Source: Armatimonadota bacterium (lineage in GTDB: Bacteria > Sysuimicrobiota > Sysuimicrobiia > Sysuimicrobiales > Humicultoraceae). Taken from it: 49,727 nucleotides of DNA. This document shows, piece by piece, positions 6,360-13,988 of this stretch. Below the pieces are notes generated by a model that did not search any database, was not told where the DNA came from, and saw nothing but the letters and a program-made list of their open reading frames with translations. The position numbers and the translations under genes were made by a program. The stretch spans positions 1 through 49,727 of the forward strand of contig VGFA01000021.1 of assembly GCA_016869025.1 (NCBI GenBank), in the 5' to 3' direction. Each line of letters opens with the position of its first letter. Position 1 is the first letter of the stretch.

Positions 6360-9300
6360 CTAGGAACTCCCTCCTCTGTGCGAACGGAACCAGCATACCG
6401 CAGCGCGCCGCGTGCCGCCAGCCTTCCAAGCAGATCCAGTGTCTCGATCAGCGGTCCGACCTGCTCGGCGAAGGTCCGGCCCGAGGCGCGCACCGTAAGG
6501 CCGGCCGCCGTGACCTGGGCCCGACTGCCCAGCGCCAGACGCAGCCGATCCTGGACGGCCGCGTCGAGGTGACTGCTCTCGTTCAGGCGCACGGCGAATC
6601 GGCCGTCCTGGCGCGCAATCGAGGTGACGCCGGCGCCGCGTGCCGCGATCCGCAGGCGCACCACTTCGAGCAGCGCACGCGCAGCAGGCGGAGGTGGACC
6701 GTAGCGTTCCTCCATCTCGGCGGCGACGGTTTCTGTCTCCTCGGTGGTCCGCGCCGCTGCCAGGCGCCGGTAGCAGGCCATGCGCTCGTTCTCGTCGGGC
6801 AGGTACGCCACGGGCAGGTGCGCGTCCACGCCGAGCTCGAGCGCCGGATCGCGCACGTCCTCGATGATCTCACCGCGCGCCTCGCGGATCGCCTCGTCGA
6901 GCAGCCGGCAGTACAGGTCGAAGCCCACAGCCGCCACGTGGCCGTGCTGCTCAGGGCCCAGGATGTTGCCGGCCCCCCTGATTTCGAGGTCCCGCATCGC
7001 CAGGCCCATTCCCGAGCCCAACTCGACGAACTCGGCCATGGCCCGCAGCCGCTGCTCGGCCTCGGCCGTCAGCGGTGTCCTGGGCGGGTAGAGCAGGTAG
7101 CAATACGCCTGCCGGTCGGCGCGGCCCACGCGGCCGCGCAACTGGTAGAGCTGCGCCAGGCCCATCAGCTGCGCGTCCTCGATCAGGATCGTGTTGACCT
7201 GCTGGATGTCCAGGCCGATCTCCACGATGGTTGTGCAGACGAGCACGTCGAGACGCCCGCCCAGGAAGTCGAGCATTGTGGTCTCCAGCCGCTCCTCGCT
7301 CATCCGTCCGTGTCCGATCCCGACGCGCGCCTCGGGCACCAGGTGGCGGATGCGCCGAGCGGCGCGCCCGATTGTCTCGACCCGGTTGTGCACCACGTAC
7401 ACCTGCCCGCCGCGCGCGATCTCGCGCCGGATCACGTCGCGCACCAGATCGTCGTCCTGGGGCCGGATCTCCGTGTGGATGGGCAGCCGGGCCTCCGGCG
7501 GCGTTTCCATGACCGTGAGGTCACGCAGGCCTGCCAGCGACATGTGCAGCGTGCGCGGGATGGGCGTGGCGGTGAGGGTGAGCACGTCCACGCTCCGCCG
7601 CAGCGTCTTGAGGTGCTCTTTGTGCCCGACGCCGAAGCGCTGCTCCTCGTCCACGATCACCAGCCCCAGGTTGGCAAACCGCACGTCTTTGCCCAGAAGC
7701 CGGTGGGTGCCGATTACCACATCCACGGTGCCGGCCGCAAGGCCGGCCAGCACCGTCTTCTGCTCGCCGGGCGAGCGGAAGCGGCTGAGCAACTCCACGG
7801 TCACGGGGTAGGGCGCGAACCGCTCGCAGAACACGTTGAAGTGCTGCTGCGCCAGAACAGTGGTCGGGACCACCACTGCCACCTGCCTGCCGTCCATCAC
7901 CGCCTTGAACGCCGCGCGCAGCGCCACCTCGGTCTTTCCGTAGCCGACGTCGCCTGCCACCAGCCGGTCCATGGGCCGCGGCGCCTCCATGTCGCGCTTG
8001 ACCGCTTCAATGGCCACGCGCTGGTGCGGGGTTTCCTCGTAGGGAAACGCGGCCTCCATCTCGTGCTGCCAGGGAGTGTCGGGACCGAAGGCGTGCCCGG
8101 CCGCCGTGGCCCTCGCCGCGTAGAGCGTCAGCAGCGAGGCCGCCATCTCGCGCGTGGCTTCCTTTACCTGGCGCTTCTCGCGCTCCCACTCCGCGCCACT
8201 CAGGCGGTGGATCCTGACCTGTGCGCCCTCGGCGCCGATGTAGCGCTGGACCAGTCCGATCTGGTCGGTGGGCACGTAGAGACGGTCTTCCGCCGCGTAC
8301 TCGATCATCAGGTACTCTCGTTCCGCGCCGCCGTGTTGCAGCCGGACCAGGCCCTTGTAGCGACCGATGCCGTGGTGCAGGTGCACGACCAGATCACCTG
8401 GGGATAGGTCAACCCACGACGCCAATCGCTCGCCCTCACGCAGGAACCGCATCCGGGGCCGGCGCCGTCTCCACCCGACGATCTCGGCGTCGGTTGCCAC
8501 CGCTAGGCCTGCCGAGTCGAGGCGGAATCCCCGCGCAAGGGGAACGGGGACGGCCACGATGCGGCCGCGGGGGGGCATCGCGTCGAGGCGGTCGGCCAGC
8601 GACACCTCGATGCCGGAGTCTGCCAGGATGTGCGCGAGGCGATCGGCCTGTGCAGAGGCGATCACGACGCTCAGCCCTTCATCTGCCATGCCTGTCAGCA
8701 TCCTGGCGAACAGGTGCGTCTGACCGCCGTGGGCTTCAAGACCACCGGTGTCCAAACGGACCTCGTGCCAGCGTCCCTCGGGCGGTCGCGCGGCGGATAT
8801 CGCCAGACGCCGGCGTCCGGGGGCCGGGCCAGCGATCCGCGCCATGGTCTCGGCCGGCTCCACGAACACCAGCAGCCCGCCGGAGGGAAGGTGCGCCGCG
8901 AGTGAGGCGGCAGCGTCACCTTCCGCGCGCAGCCATGCCGGCCGCACCGTGACCTCGGGCAGCGCTTTCAGGCCGCGCTGAGAGAGCGGATCGAACGCGC
9001 GCAGTGAGTCCACCTCGTCCCCCCAGAGGTCGAGGCGGACAGGCGCGTCCGCGTCCGGAGGAAACAGGTCCACGACGCCGCCGCGCACCGCGAACTCGCC
9101 CGGATTCGCCACCAACCCGACGCGCTGGTAGCCGCCGGACTCCAGGCCGGCCACGAGGCGATCGCGCGGCAGCGTCTGTTCGGGGCGCAGGTGGAGCGTC
9201 GCGGCGGCCAGGGCTTCGGGGGAAGGGAGCGGCTCGGCGCACGCGGCCGCGGACGCGACAACGACCACCTGCGATTCGGTGGTGGGGCCGGCGGCGGGAC

Positions 9301-9676
9301 CGCCCGCGGCACCCCTCCCGGCGGTGAGCGCGTCCAACACCCCCAGGCGATCGCGCACCGCGGTTGGGTCGTCCGGGAAGAGAACGACCTGGATCTCCGC
9401 GCCAGAGAGCGCCGCCCGCAGGTCGTCTGTCAAGCGCTCTGCGGCCTCGCGGTTCGGGGTGATGACCAGGGTGGCCGCTGGGGCGCCCGTCCCATCGGGG
9501 GTCGTGCCGGCTATCTTGGGGTCGGCGACGATCGCCGCCAGCAGGCACGCCGCCGCGCTGCCGCCCGGCCCGAGGACGGACGGCTGCACAGCGCCCTCGA
9601 TCAGGGCATGGCGGATCTCTTTGTAGGCAGGCGCACCGCGGAGAAGCGCCACGAGGCCCTGCAGCAGCATGGCCAT
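6356..9676 (-). CDS. mfd: Transcription-repair coupling factor Mfd
   Basis: A 1106-residue Mfd, slightly shorter than the E. coli protein (1148). It displaces stalled RNA polymerase and recruits UvrA. The N-terminal UvrB-like part (residues 1-400) is followed by the CarD-like RNA-polymerase interaction domain (LSPGDLVVHLHHGIGRYKGL near 428). A RecG-like helicase then has Walker A GDVGYGKTEVALRAAF near 570, the DEEQRFGVGHKEHLK motif near 677, TATPIPRTLHMSL, and QLYQLRGRVGRADRQAY. A C-terminal TRCF domain ends the protein. Two ATGs (9676 and 9670) are possible starts; AGAGG lies upstream and a TACAAT hexamer lies about 25 bases before the start without a good -35. The next gene is coupled to its stop. 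Confidence 0.96.
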   Translation of the reverse strand: MAMLLQGLVALLRGAPAYKEIRHALIEGAVQPSVLGPGGSAAACLLAAIVADPKIAGTTPDGTGAPAATLVITPNREAAERLTDDLRAALSGAEIQVVLFPDDPTAVRDRLGVLDALTAGRGAAGGPAAGPTTESQVVVVASAAACAEPLPSPEALAAATLHLRPEQTLPRDRLVAGLESGGYQRVGLVANPGEFAVRGGVVDLFPPDADAPVRLDLWGDEVDSLRAFDPLSQRGLKALPEVTVRPAWLRAEGDAAASLAAHLPSGGLLVFVEPAETMARIAGPAPGRRRLAISAARPPEGRWHEVRLDTGGLEAHGGQTHLFARMLTGMADEGLSVVIASAQADRLAHILADSGIEVSLADRLDAMPPRGRIVAVPVPLARGFRLDSAGLAVATDAEIVGWRRRRPRMRFLREGERLASWVDLSPGDLVVHLHHGIGRYKGLVRLQHGGAEREYLMIEYAAEDRLYVPTDQIGLVQRYIGAEGAQVRIHRLSGAEWEREKRQVKEATREMAASLLTLYAARATAAGHAFGPDTPWQHEMEAAFPYEETPHQRVAIEAVKRDMEAPRPMDRLVAGDVGYGKTEVALRAAFKAVMDGRQVAVVVPTTVLAQQHFNVFCERFAPYPVTVELLSRFRSPGEQKTVLAGLAAGTVDVVIGTHRLLGKDVRFANLGLVIVDEEQRFGVGHKEHLKTLRRSVDVLTLTATPIPRTLHMSLAGLRDLTVMETPPEARLPIHTEIRPQDDDLVRDVIRREIARGGQVYVVHNRVETIGRAARRIRHLVPEARVGIGHGRMSEERLETTMLDFLGGRLDVLVCTTIVEIGLDIQQVNTILIEDAQLMGLAQLYQLRGRVGRADRQAYCYLLYPPRTPLTAEAEQRLRAMAEFVELGSGMGLAMRDLEIRGAGNILGPEQHGHVAAVGFDLYCRLLDEAIREARGEIIEDVRDPALELGVDAHLPVAYLPDENERMACYRRLAAARTTEETETVAAEMEERYGPPPPAARALLEVVRLRIAARGAGVTSIARQDGRFAVRLNESSHLDAAVQDRLRLALGSRAQVTAAGLTVRASGRTFAEQVGPLIETLDLLGRLAARGALRYAGSVRTEEGVPR

Positions 9677-9741
9677 ATCGAGAAACCGTAACCTCTATTG
9701 TATCGAAACGGGAAGCAGGGGGGAATCAGCCTTCGGTAACG

Positions 9742-11868
9742 TCAGCCTGACAGGTTGAAGCGGCGATGGAGGGCCCCTACCGCGTCCTCGGCCCTGTCCC
9801 TGGCGATGACGCAGGAGATGCGCAGGGGGGACGTGCTGATCATGTCAATGTTGATCCCTTCCTCTGCCAGGGCCTCGAACATGGAGGCGGCGACCCCGGC
9901 ATCCTGCGAGATGCCGGCGCCGACCACGGACACCTTGGCGATCCCCGCGTCCTCGCCCACACGGCGGGCGCCCAACTCAACCGCCAGCTCCTGGCAGACG
10001 CGGCGCGCGTCATCCAGGTTCTCCCTGACCACGGTGAAGGCGATGTCGTTCCGTCCTTCGTGGTGCATGCCCTGCAGGATCATGTCCACCTTTACCCCGG
10101 CGTCTGCCAGGGCCCGGAACACCCGGGCCGCTACCCCCGGTACGTCGGGCACGGCCTCCAACACCAGCTTGATCTCGTCGCAGCTGTGGGTGACCGCCCT
10201 GATGATGACTTCCTCCATATCGTCTCCTCCTCCCACCTGCGTGCCCGGATCGTGGCTGAAACTGGATCGAACCACCAGCGTGACCCCGAACCGCTTTGCG
10301 ACCTCCACTGCGCGCGGCTGGAGGACCCGGGTTCCCAGGTCCGCCATCTCCAGCATCTCGTCGTAGGGGATCCGCCGAATGAGCCTGGCCTCGGGGATCA
10401 CCCGCGGGTCGGCCGTGAACACGCCTTCGACATGGGTGTAGACCTCGCAACGGTCGGCCCGCAGCGCGGCGGCCACGGCGACGGCGGTGGTATCCGCTCC
10501 ACCCGGGCCCAGCGTGGTTAGGTCTCCACCGGACTCCCGGCCCTGGAAGCCGGCCACCACCACGACCCGACCGGCCCTGAGGTGGCTCATGATCTTCTCC
10601 CGGTCAATCCGGCGAATGCGGGCCCGGCGGTGGGCACGGTCGGTGATGATCCCAACCTGAGATCCGGTCAGGGAGACGGCTTCCACCCCCTGACGGCCAA
10701 GCGCCATAGACAGCAGGGCGATGGATGTCTGCTCGCCGGTGGAGAGGAGCATGTCCATCTCCCGCGGCGGCGGCGCGGGGTTGATGGAGTTGGCCAGGGC
10801 AATCAACTCGTCGGTGGTATTCCCCATGGCGGAGACCACCACCACAACGTCGTCGCCGGTCCTGCGGGTTTGTGCCACGCGGTCGGCCGCCTTCCTGATG
10901 CGATCCGCATCGGCCACCGTGCTGCCCCCGTACTTCTGGATCACCAGGGAGCGCACAGGACGGTCGGTCGTGGAGGCCTCGGCGCCGAACAGATCGGCCA
11001 TGACCGCGTGTACTTCAGTCGTTACGCCGGCGCGGGAGAAGGCGGCCTGCATGGCATCGGCCACTGCCGTTTCCACACGCTCGGGGACGAAGGCCAGCAG
11101 GGAGGGTCCGGAGCCGCTCAGGGCCACGCCTGCCGCGCCGGCTGCACGGGCCGCGGCAATGGCTTCCGCCATCCCGGGAACGAGTTCTGCCCGGTAGTTC
11201 TGGTGCAGCCGGTCGTCCATTGCAGTTGCCAGGTGAGCGTGCTCGCCACTGGAGATCCCGGCCAGGAACAGCGCCACGCGGCCGATATTGAAGACCGCGT
11301 CGTCCAGGGGCACCACGGAAGGAAGGACCTTGCGCGCAAAGGCCGTGGGAACCTGGAAGTCCGGCACGACGACCAGGATGTTCAGTCCGAAGGACGGGTT
11401 GATGCGGACGTGCTCCACACGCCCGGCGTGGGGCACCGAGACCACCAGCCCGCCCAGGAAGGCAGGGACCACGTTGTCCGGGTGGCCTTCTCGCTCCACG
11501 GCCATCACCATCAGTTGCTCGCGGTCGAGCGGCTCGCCGATGAGGTAGTTGGCAGCCAGCAGCCCGCCGACGATGGCAGCGGCGCTTGATCCCAGACCCC
11601 GTCCGAGGGGGATGCGGTTCTGGCAATGGACGCGCAGTCCGGGTGGGTGTACTCCGGCGCGGTCGAACACCATGTTCATGGCCTGGACCACCAGGTTGGA
11701 GCCGTCACGGGGCAGGGCATCGGCGCCTTCGCCCTCCACCGTAACCACCAGGCCCTCGGGGATGACCTCGGCCGCGATCTCGTTGTAGAGTTCCAGGGCT
11801 AATCCCAAGACGTCGAAACCCGACCCCAGGTTGGCGCTGGTTGCCGGCACGGTGACGCTGACGCGCAT
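9742..11868 (-). CDS. Homoserine kinase-aspartate kinase fusion (ThrB-LysC)
   Basis: One uninterrupted 708-residue frame joins two enzymes of the aspartate pathway. Residues 1-300 are a GHMP-type homoserine kinase: PATSANLGSGFD at the start, the ATP loop PLGRGLGSSAAAIVGG near 87-101, and GVALSGSGPSLLAF near 247. Residues 305-570 are aspartokinase (VIQKYGGSTVADADR, DMLLSTGEQTSIALL, YTHVEGVFTADPRV). Two ACT domains follow and would give feedback control. The usual LGRGGSDTTA active-site motif reads LGPGGADTTA, with Arg to Pro and Ser to Ala changes visible in the DNA. ATG 11868 is preferred over 11877 because GGAGG stands 9 bases before it and directly abuts the other. No asd or hom gene is in the window. 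Confidence 0.93.
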   Translation of the reverse strand: MRVSVTVPATSANLGSGFDVLGLALELYNEIAAEVIPEGLVVTVEGEGADALPRDGSNLVVQAMNMVFDRAGVHPPGLRVHCQNRIPLGRGLGSSAAAIVGGLLAANYLIGEPLDREQLMVMAVEREGHPDNVVPAFLGGLVVSVPHAGRVEHVRINPSFGLNILVVVPDFQVPTAFARKVLPSVVPLDDAVFNIGRVALFLAGISSGEHAHLATAMDDRLHQNYRAELVPGMAEAIAAARAAGAAGVALSGSGPSLLAFVPERVETAVADAMQAAFSRAGVTTEVHAVMADLFGAEASTTDRPVRSLVIQKYGGSTVADADRIRKAADRVAQTRRTGDDVVVVVSAMGNTTDELIALANSINPAPPPREMDMLLSTGEQTSIALLSMALGRQGVEAVSLTGSQVGIITDRAHRRARIRRIDREKIMSHLRAGRVVVVAGFQGRESGGDLTTLGPGGADTTAVAVAAALRADRCEVYTHVEGVFTADPRVIPEARLIRRIPYDEMLEMADLGTRVLQPRAVEVAKRFGVTLVVRSSFSHDPGTQVGGGDDMEEVIIRAVTHSCDEIKLVLEAVPDVPGVAARVFRALADAGVKVDMILQGMHHEGRNDIAFTVVRENLDDARRVCQELAVELGARRVGEDAGIAKVSVVGAGISQDAGVAASMFEALAEEGINIDMISTSPLRISCVIARDRAEDAVGALHRRFNLSG

Positions 11869-11882
11869 TGCCTTCATCCTCC

Positions 11883-11899
11883 AACGCTCACACAGCGTT
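11883..11899 (-). promoter_or_regulatory. Small hairpin abutting the ribosome site of thrB-lysC
   Basis: In the transcript, AACGCT and AGCGTT form a perfect 6-bp stem with a 5-base loop, ending 2 bases before the GGAGG ribosome site. It could influence initiation, but the stem is short and no ligand or leader-peptide signature is present, so this is only a candidate. Confidence 0.35.
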
Positions 11900-11958
11900 C
11901 GGCTGCGGGTTTGCGCAGGACTCTATCACCTTGCGCGGGGGGCGGTCAAATGCCGGAG

Positions 11959-12687
11959 TCAGGGGATCGGTGGCGGGCGCCGCTTGTGCTCGCTCGCGGC
12001 GTGCATGCGCTCGATGCGCGTCCGTATCGCAGGCGGTGCCGTCCCGGTGAGGAGGTACGCGTCGAGGGCTGCGTAGGTAAGCCCCATCTCGCCTTCGTCG
12101 GTCTGGCCGGGCCACAGGCCGGCGCTCGGCGTGCGGTCCACGATCGCCTGCGGAACCCCCAGGTAGGCGGCCAGCTCGCGCACCTCGGACTTCACAAGCC
12201 CACCGATGGGCTGCACGTCCACGCCGCCGTCACCGTACTTGGTGAAGTAGCCGACGTAGGCCTCGCTGCGGTTGCCGGTGCCGACCACCAGCCGGTTGAG
12301 ACGATTGGCGAAGTAGTAGAGCGCGCTCATCCGCAGCCGGGGTCGCAGGTTGGCCAGCGCCATGCGGTGGTCCGCGGGCTGCCCCGCATCCCGCAGCGCC
12401 GCGGTCAGCGCATCAAAGGCCGCATCGAGTACGACCGTGGTGTGCGGCAGGCCCAGCGCCGCGCAGACCCCTTCGGCATCTTCTATGTCGCGCGGGTCGC
12501 TGTGGCAGGGGATTATGACGCCCAGCGTTGTTTCCGGGAACGCGCGCAGGCAGAGCGCGGCAACGACCGCGGAGTCTACGCCTCCTGAGATGCCTACCAC
12601 CGCGCCCAGCGTTCCGGCCTCGCCCGCCCGCTCGCGCAGCCAGGCGATCAGGCGCTCTGAAACCTCTCGTGGAGACCTCTGCGGCAT
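11959..12687 (-). CDS. nadE: Ammonia-dependent NAD+ synthetase
   Basis: A 242-residue N-type ATP pyrophosphatase that converts deamido-NAD to NAD in the last step of NAD synthesis. The PP-loop is seen as VGISGGVDSAVVAAL (residues 30-44). RLRMSALYYFAN, GTGNRSEAYVGYFTKYGDGGVD and KSEVRELAAYLGVP are typical NadE segments. There is no N-terminal nitrilase (glutaminase) domain, so it should use ammonia directly. Its ATG at 12687 follows the stop of the lipoprotein gene with no gap, and thrB-lysC begins 90 bases downstream, so the three genes probably form one transcript. Confidence 0.95.
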   Translation of the reverse strand: MPQRSPREVSERLIAWLRERAGEAGTLGAVVGISGGVDSAVVAALCLRAFPETTLGVIIPCHSDPRDIEDAEGVCAALGLPHTTVVLDAAFDALTAALRDAGQPADHRMALANLRPRLRMSALYYFANRLNRLVVGTGNRSEAYVGYFTKYGDGGVDVQPIGGLVKSEVRELAAYLGVPQAIVDRTPSAGLWPGQTDEGEMGLTYAALDAYLLTGTAPPAIRTRIERMHAASEHKRRPPPIP

Positions 12688-13083
12688 CTACGGTGATGAC
12701 ACGCGGTGGGTATAGGTGACCAGGCCGAACTCTCGCGTGGTGGAGGACCGGTGCACCGGCTTGCCGGCAACCGTTACCTGGATGCCGAGTTCGCCGGTGT
12801 CCGTGCGCTTCTGCAGCGTGACCGAGAACCCCTCCACCGTCTGGAACGCAATGCTGGCCGGTACGGCGCCGCCCGCGCGCTTCGACTCGCCGAGTTCTCC
12901 ATAGGAACCCTCGAACCGCAACCCTGACGTGCCGAAGACCTCGACCACCACCGGGATCGCCGGCCGCGGGCTCGGCTGCGGTATGAGGGGCTCGATGCCG
13001 CCCCCCCTCTGGCCGGGCGCCCGGCAGGACGCGGCGACGGCGGAGATGCCCACCAGCAACACGAGCAGGGAGATGCGTTTCAT
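12688..13083 (-). CDS. Small predicted lipoprotein, unknown function
   Basis: A 131-residue protein starting MKRISLLVLLVGISAVAASC, a signal peptide with a lipobox-like AASC, so the Cys at residue 19 is the likely lipidation site. A Gly/Pro-rich linker (residues 20-45) leads to a domain of about 85 residues with alternating hydrophobic strands (IPVVVEVFGTSGLRFEGSYG, FSVTLQKRT, LGIQVTVAG), suggesting a small beta fold. I do not recognise a family; its architecture recalls short extracellular beta-sandwich lipoproteins. ATG 13083 is chosen over an upstream in-frame TTG because only it gives a proper signal peptide, though its ribosome site is weak. It is the first gene of the nadE/thrB-lysC transcript and diverges from the riboswitch. 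Confidence 0.6.
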   Translation of the reverse strand: MKRISLLVLLVGISAVAASCRAPGQRGGGIEPLIPQPSPRPAIPVVVEVFGTSGLRFEGSYGELGESKRAGGAVPASIAFQTVEGFSVTLQKRTDTGELGIQVTVAGKPVHRSSTTREFGLVTYTHRVSSP

Positions 13084-13127
13084 GGTTAGGCCGTTTCGCA
13101 GCGGCCGGGCAAACCTCCTTCCGGGGC

Positions 13128-13156
13128 TTGTCAACAGAGGGCGGACGCGGTATCCT
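13128..13156 (+). promoter_or_regulatory. Sigma70-type promoter of the c-di-GMP riboswitch leader
   Basis: TTGTCA (13128-13133), a 17-base spacer and TATCCT (13151-13156) give 5/6 and 4/6 matches to consensus at the ideal spacing. Transcription would begin near 13163, about 18 bases before the riboswitch aptamer, which independently supports the call. The divergent lipoprotein gene starts 45 bases away on the other strand. Confidence 0.65.
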
Positions 13157-13180
13157 CAAGTCAACCGAATACGGGTCAGA

Positions 13181-13262
13181 CCTCCGAACGGGCAAACCCG
13201 GAGCAATCCGGGGACGCAAAGCCACAGGGCCACGGCGGTGGCCGGCTGGGTTGCCGAAGAGG
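13181..13262 (+). promoter_or_regulatory. Cyclic-di-GMP-I (GEMM-I) riboswitch aptamer
   Basis: The sequence carries the conserved GEMM-I elements in order. GGGCAAACC leads into a CCGGA/TCCGG stem closed by a GCAA (GNRA) tetraloop. Then comes GGGACGCAAAGCC, then a second helix GGCCAC/GTGGCC, and finally GGCTGGGTTGCCGA. A short P1 helix can form between CCTC (13181-13184) and GAGG (13259-13262). The G in the GGGC segment that matches the Vc2 ligand-contacting G20 is retained, pointing to c-di-GMP rather than the cGAMP-selective variant; this alignment was made by eye. The RNA would be made from the promoter at 13128 and feeds a terminator directly downstream. Confidence 0.9.
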
Positions 13263-13287
13263 AAGCACCGGCGAGGCGAGTGCTTCC
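13261..13287 (+). promoter_or_regulatory. Candidate antiterminator hairpin of the riboswitch
   Basis: GGAAGCAC (13261-13268) and GTGCTTCC (13280-13287) form a perfect 8-bp stem. Its 5' arm begins inside the P1 3' strand of the aptamer, and its 3' arm uses bases of the terminator stem at 13276-13283. The three helices are therefore mutually exclusive. If ligand stabilises P1, the antiterminator is weakened and the terminator favoured, predicting an OFF switch; this direction is inference. Confidence 0.6.
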
Positions 13288-13310
13288 ATTCGCGCTCGCG
13301 TTTTCTTTTT
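13276..13310 (+). terminator. Intrinsic terminator of the c-di-GMP riboswitch
   Basis: GCGAGTGC and GCGCTCGC pair over 8 bp (one G-U) around an 8-base loop and are followed by G and a T-rich tail (TTTTCTTTTT, 13301-13310). This is the longest T-run in the window and a textbook intrinsic terminator immediately after a riboswitch aptamer. Confidence 0.85.
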
Positions 13311-13498
13311 CGGGATTGCCCGTCGGACGGCGCGCCGCATCAACCCAGACCTCACCGTGGCGCGGCCGGGATACCGGGGGGAGCACGCCGGTCGCCGAAT
13401 CCGGCACGGCGATCCGGCGCCACTTCGCGCGCAACGCTTTCTCACCGCAGCTCTCCCCGTCCCGGCCGTCGCCATTCGTTCTTTCCCGTCCACCTCCG

Positions 13499-13527
13499 TT
13501 GACGACCAGGCCCCCAGGCCGTACAAT
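13499..13527 (+). promoter_or_regulatory. Sigma70-type promoter of the fur-znuABC operon
   Basis: TTGACG (13499-13504), a 17-base spacer and TACAAT (13522-13527) form a strong promoter. Transcription should start near 13534, just before the palindrome at 13540-13554, about 43 bases before the regulator's start codon. Between the riboswitch terminator and this promoter (13311-13498) I see no gene or structure. Confidence 0.75.
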
Positions 13528-13539
13528 CGTTGCGCGAAA

Positions 13540-13554
13540 TGAGAAAGATTCTCA
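13540..13554 (+). promoter_or_regulatory. Fur/Zur-type operator palindrome
   Basis: TGAGAA-AGA-TTCTCA is a perfect 6-3-6 inverted repeat and resembles the GAGAATGATTCTC core of Fur-family boxes. It lies just after the expected transcription start, where a bound repressor would block the promoter at 13499. It precedes the Fur-family gene itself, so autoregulation together with the importer is likely. Confidence 0.75.
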
Positions 13555-13576
13555 CTTCTGTACGCGGCGGCAGGCG

Positions 13577-13960
13577 ATGGCAGACCCAAAGCGGACGCGC
13601 AATACCCATAAGCGACAGCGCATCCTGCGGGCGATCCAGGCCGCGGGATGCCACCTGACCGCGGGAGAGATCCGCCGGCGCGTCGGCCGAGACGGACTGG
13701 CGATCGGGCTCGCCACGGTTTATCGGGCGCTCGCAGCATTCGCGCGCGCGGGCCTGGTGGAGTCCGTGTCCCTCGGCGGCAGAGCGACCCGCTACGGCCT
13801 GGCGGCCGAGCACCACGACCACGTGGTCTGCCTTGAGTGCGGGCGGTGGCAGCCGCTGAGGCGCTGCCCGGCCCCGCGCGCACCCAGGGACGCTGCTCCT
13901 GGATTTCGGGTAACCGGGCATCGGCTGGAGTTCTTCGGCTACTGCGGGGAGTGCAGATGA
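13577..13960 (+). CDS. Fur-family metalloregulator, probably Zur
   Basis: A 127-residue Fur-family repressor. A winged helix (HKRQRILRAIQAAGCHLTAG through LATVYRALAAFARAGLVESV) is followed by the metal-sensing part: HHDH at 79-82 and CLEC and CGEC pairs (85/88 and 123/126) that would hold the structural zinc. It is the first gene of an operon with a ZnuABC-type importer and has a matching palindrome in its promoter, so zinc (or manganese) sensing is the likely role. ATG 13577 is chosen because the domain begins there; the upstream open frame overlaps the riboswitch and shows no homology. The segment RRCPAPRAPRDAAPGF is somewhat divergent from family members. Confidence 0.9.
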   Translation: MADPKRTRNTHKRQRILRAIQAAGCHLTAGEIRRRVGRDGLAIGLATVYRALAAFARAGLVESVSLGGRATRYGLAAEHHDHVVCLECGRWQPLRRCPAPRAPRDAAPGFRVTGHRLEFFGYCGECR

Positions 13961-13988
13961 GGCGCGTACGATGAGGCGCCTACGATGA
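13957..13988 (+). repeat. 14-bp tandem repeat creating two 5-codon mini-ORFs between fur and znuA
   Basis: The unit ATGAGGCGC-G/C-TACG occurs twice (13957-13970 and 13971-13984) with one difference, followed by the znuA start ATGA at 13985. Each unit is a minimal frame (MRRVR, then MRRLR) whose stop overlaps the next ATG as ATGA, and the first ATG overlaps the fur stop. The result is a chain of three stop-start overlaps. Whether the mini-ORFs are translated or only relay ribosomes is unknown. Confidence 0.6.

Noticed and set aside
6569-8407. A 612-codon open frame on the plus strand, opposite mfd
   Set aside because: It is antisense to the conserved mfd and its composition is explained by high GC third positions on the other strand. 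It shows no domain, and no ribosome site of note.
13261-13287. GGAAGCAC/GTGCTTCC hairpin as the terminator
   Set aside because: The T-run is 13 bases after its 3' arm, whereas the stem at 13276-13299 ends one base before it. I therefore assign it as the antiterminator.
12929-13576. Long plus-strand open frame running upstream into the Fur gene
   Set aside because: The part before 13577 overlaps the lipoprotein gene, two promoters, the riboswitch and its terminator, and reads as low-complexity Arg/Pro. Homology to Fur begins only at 13577.
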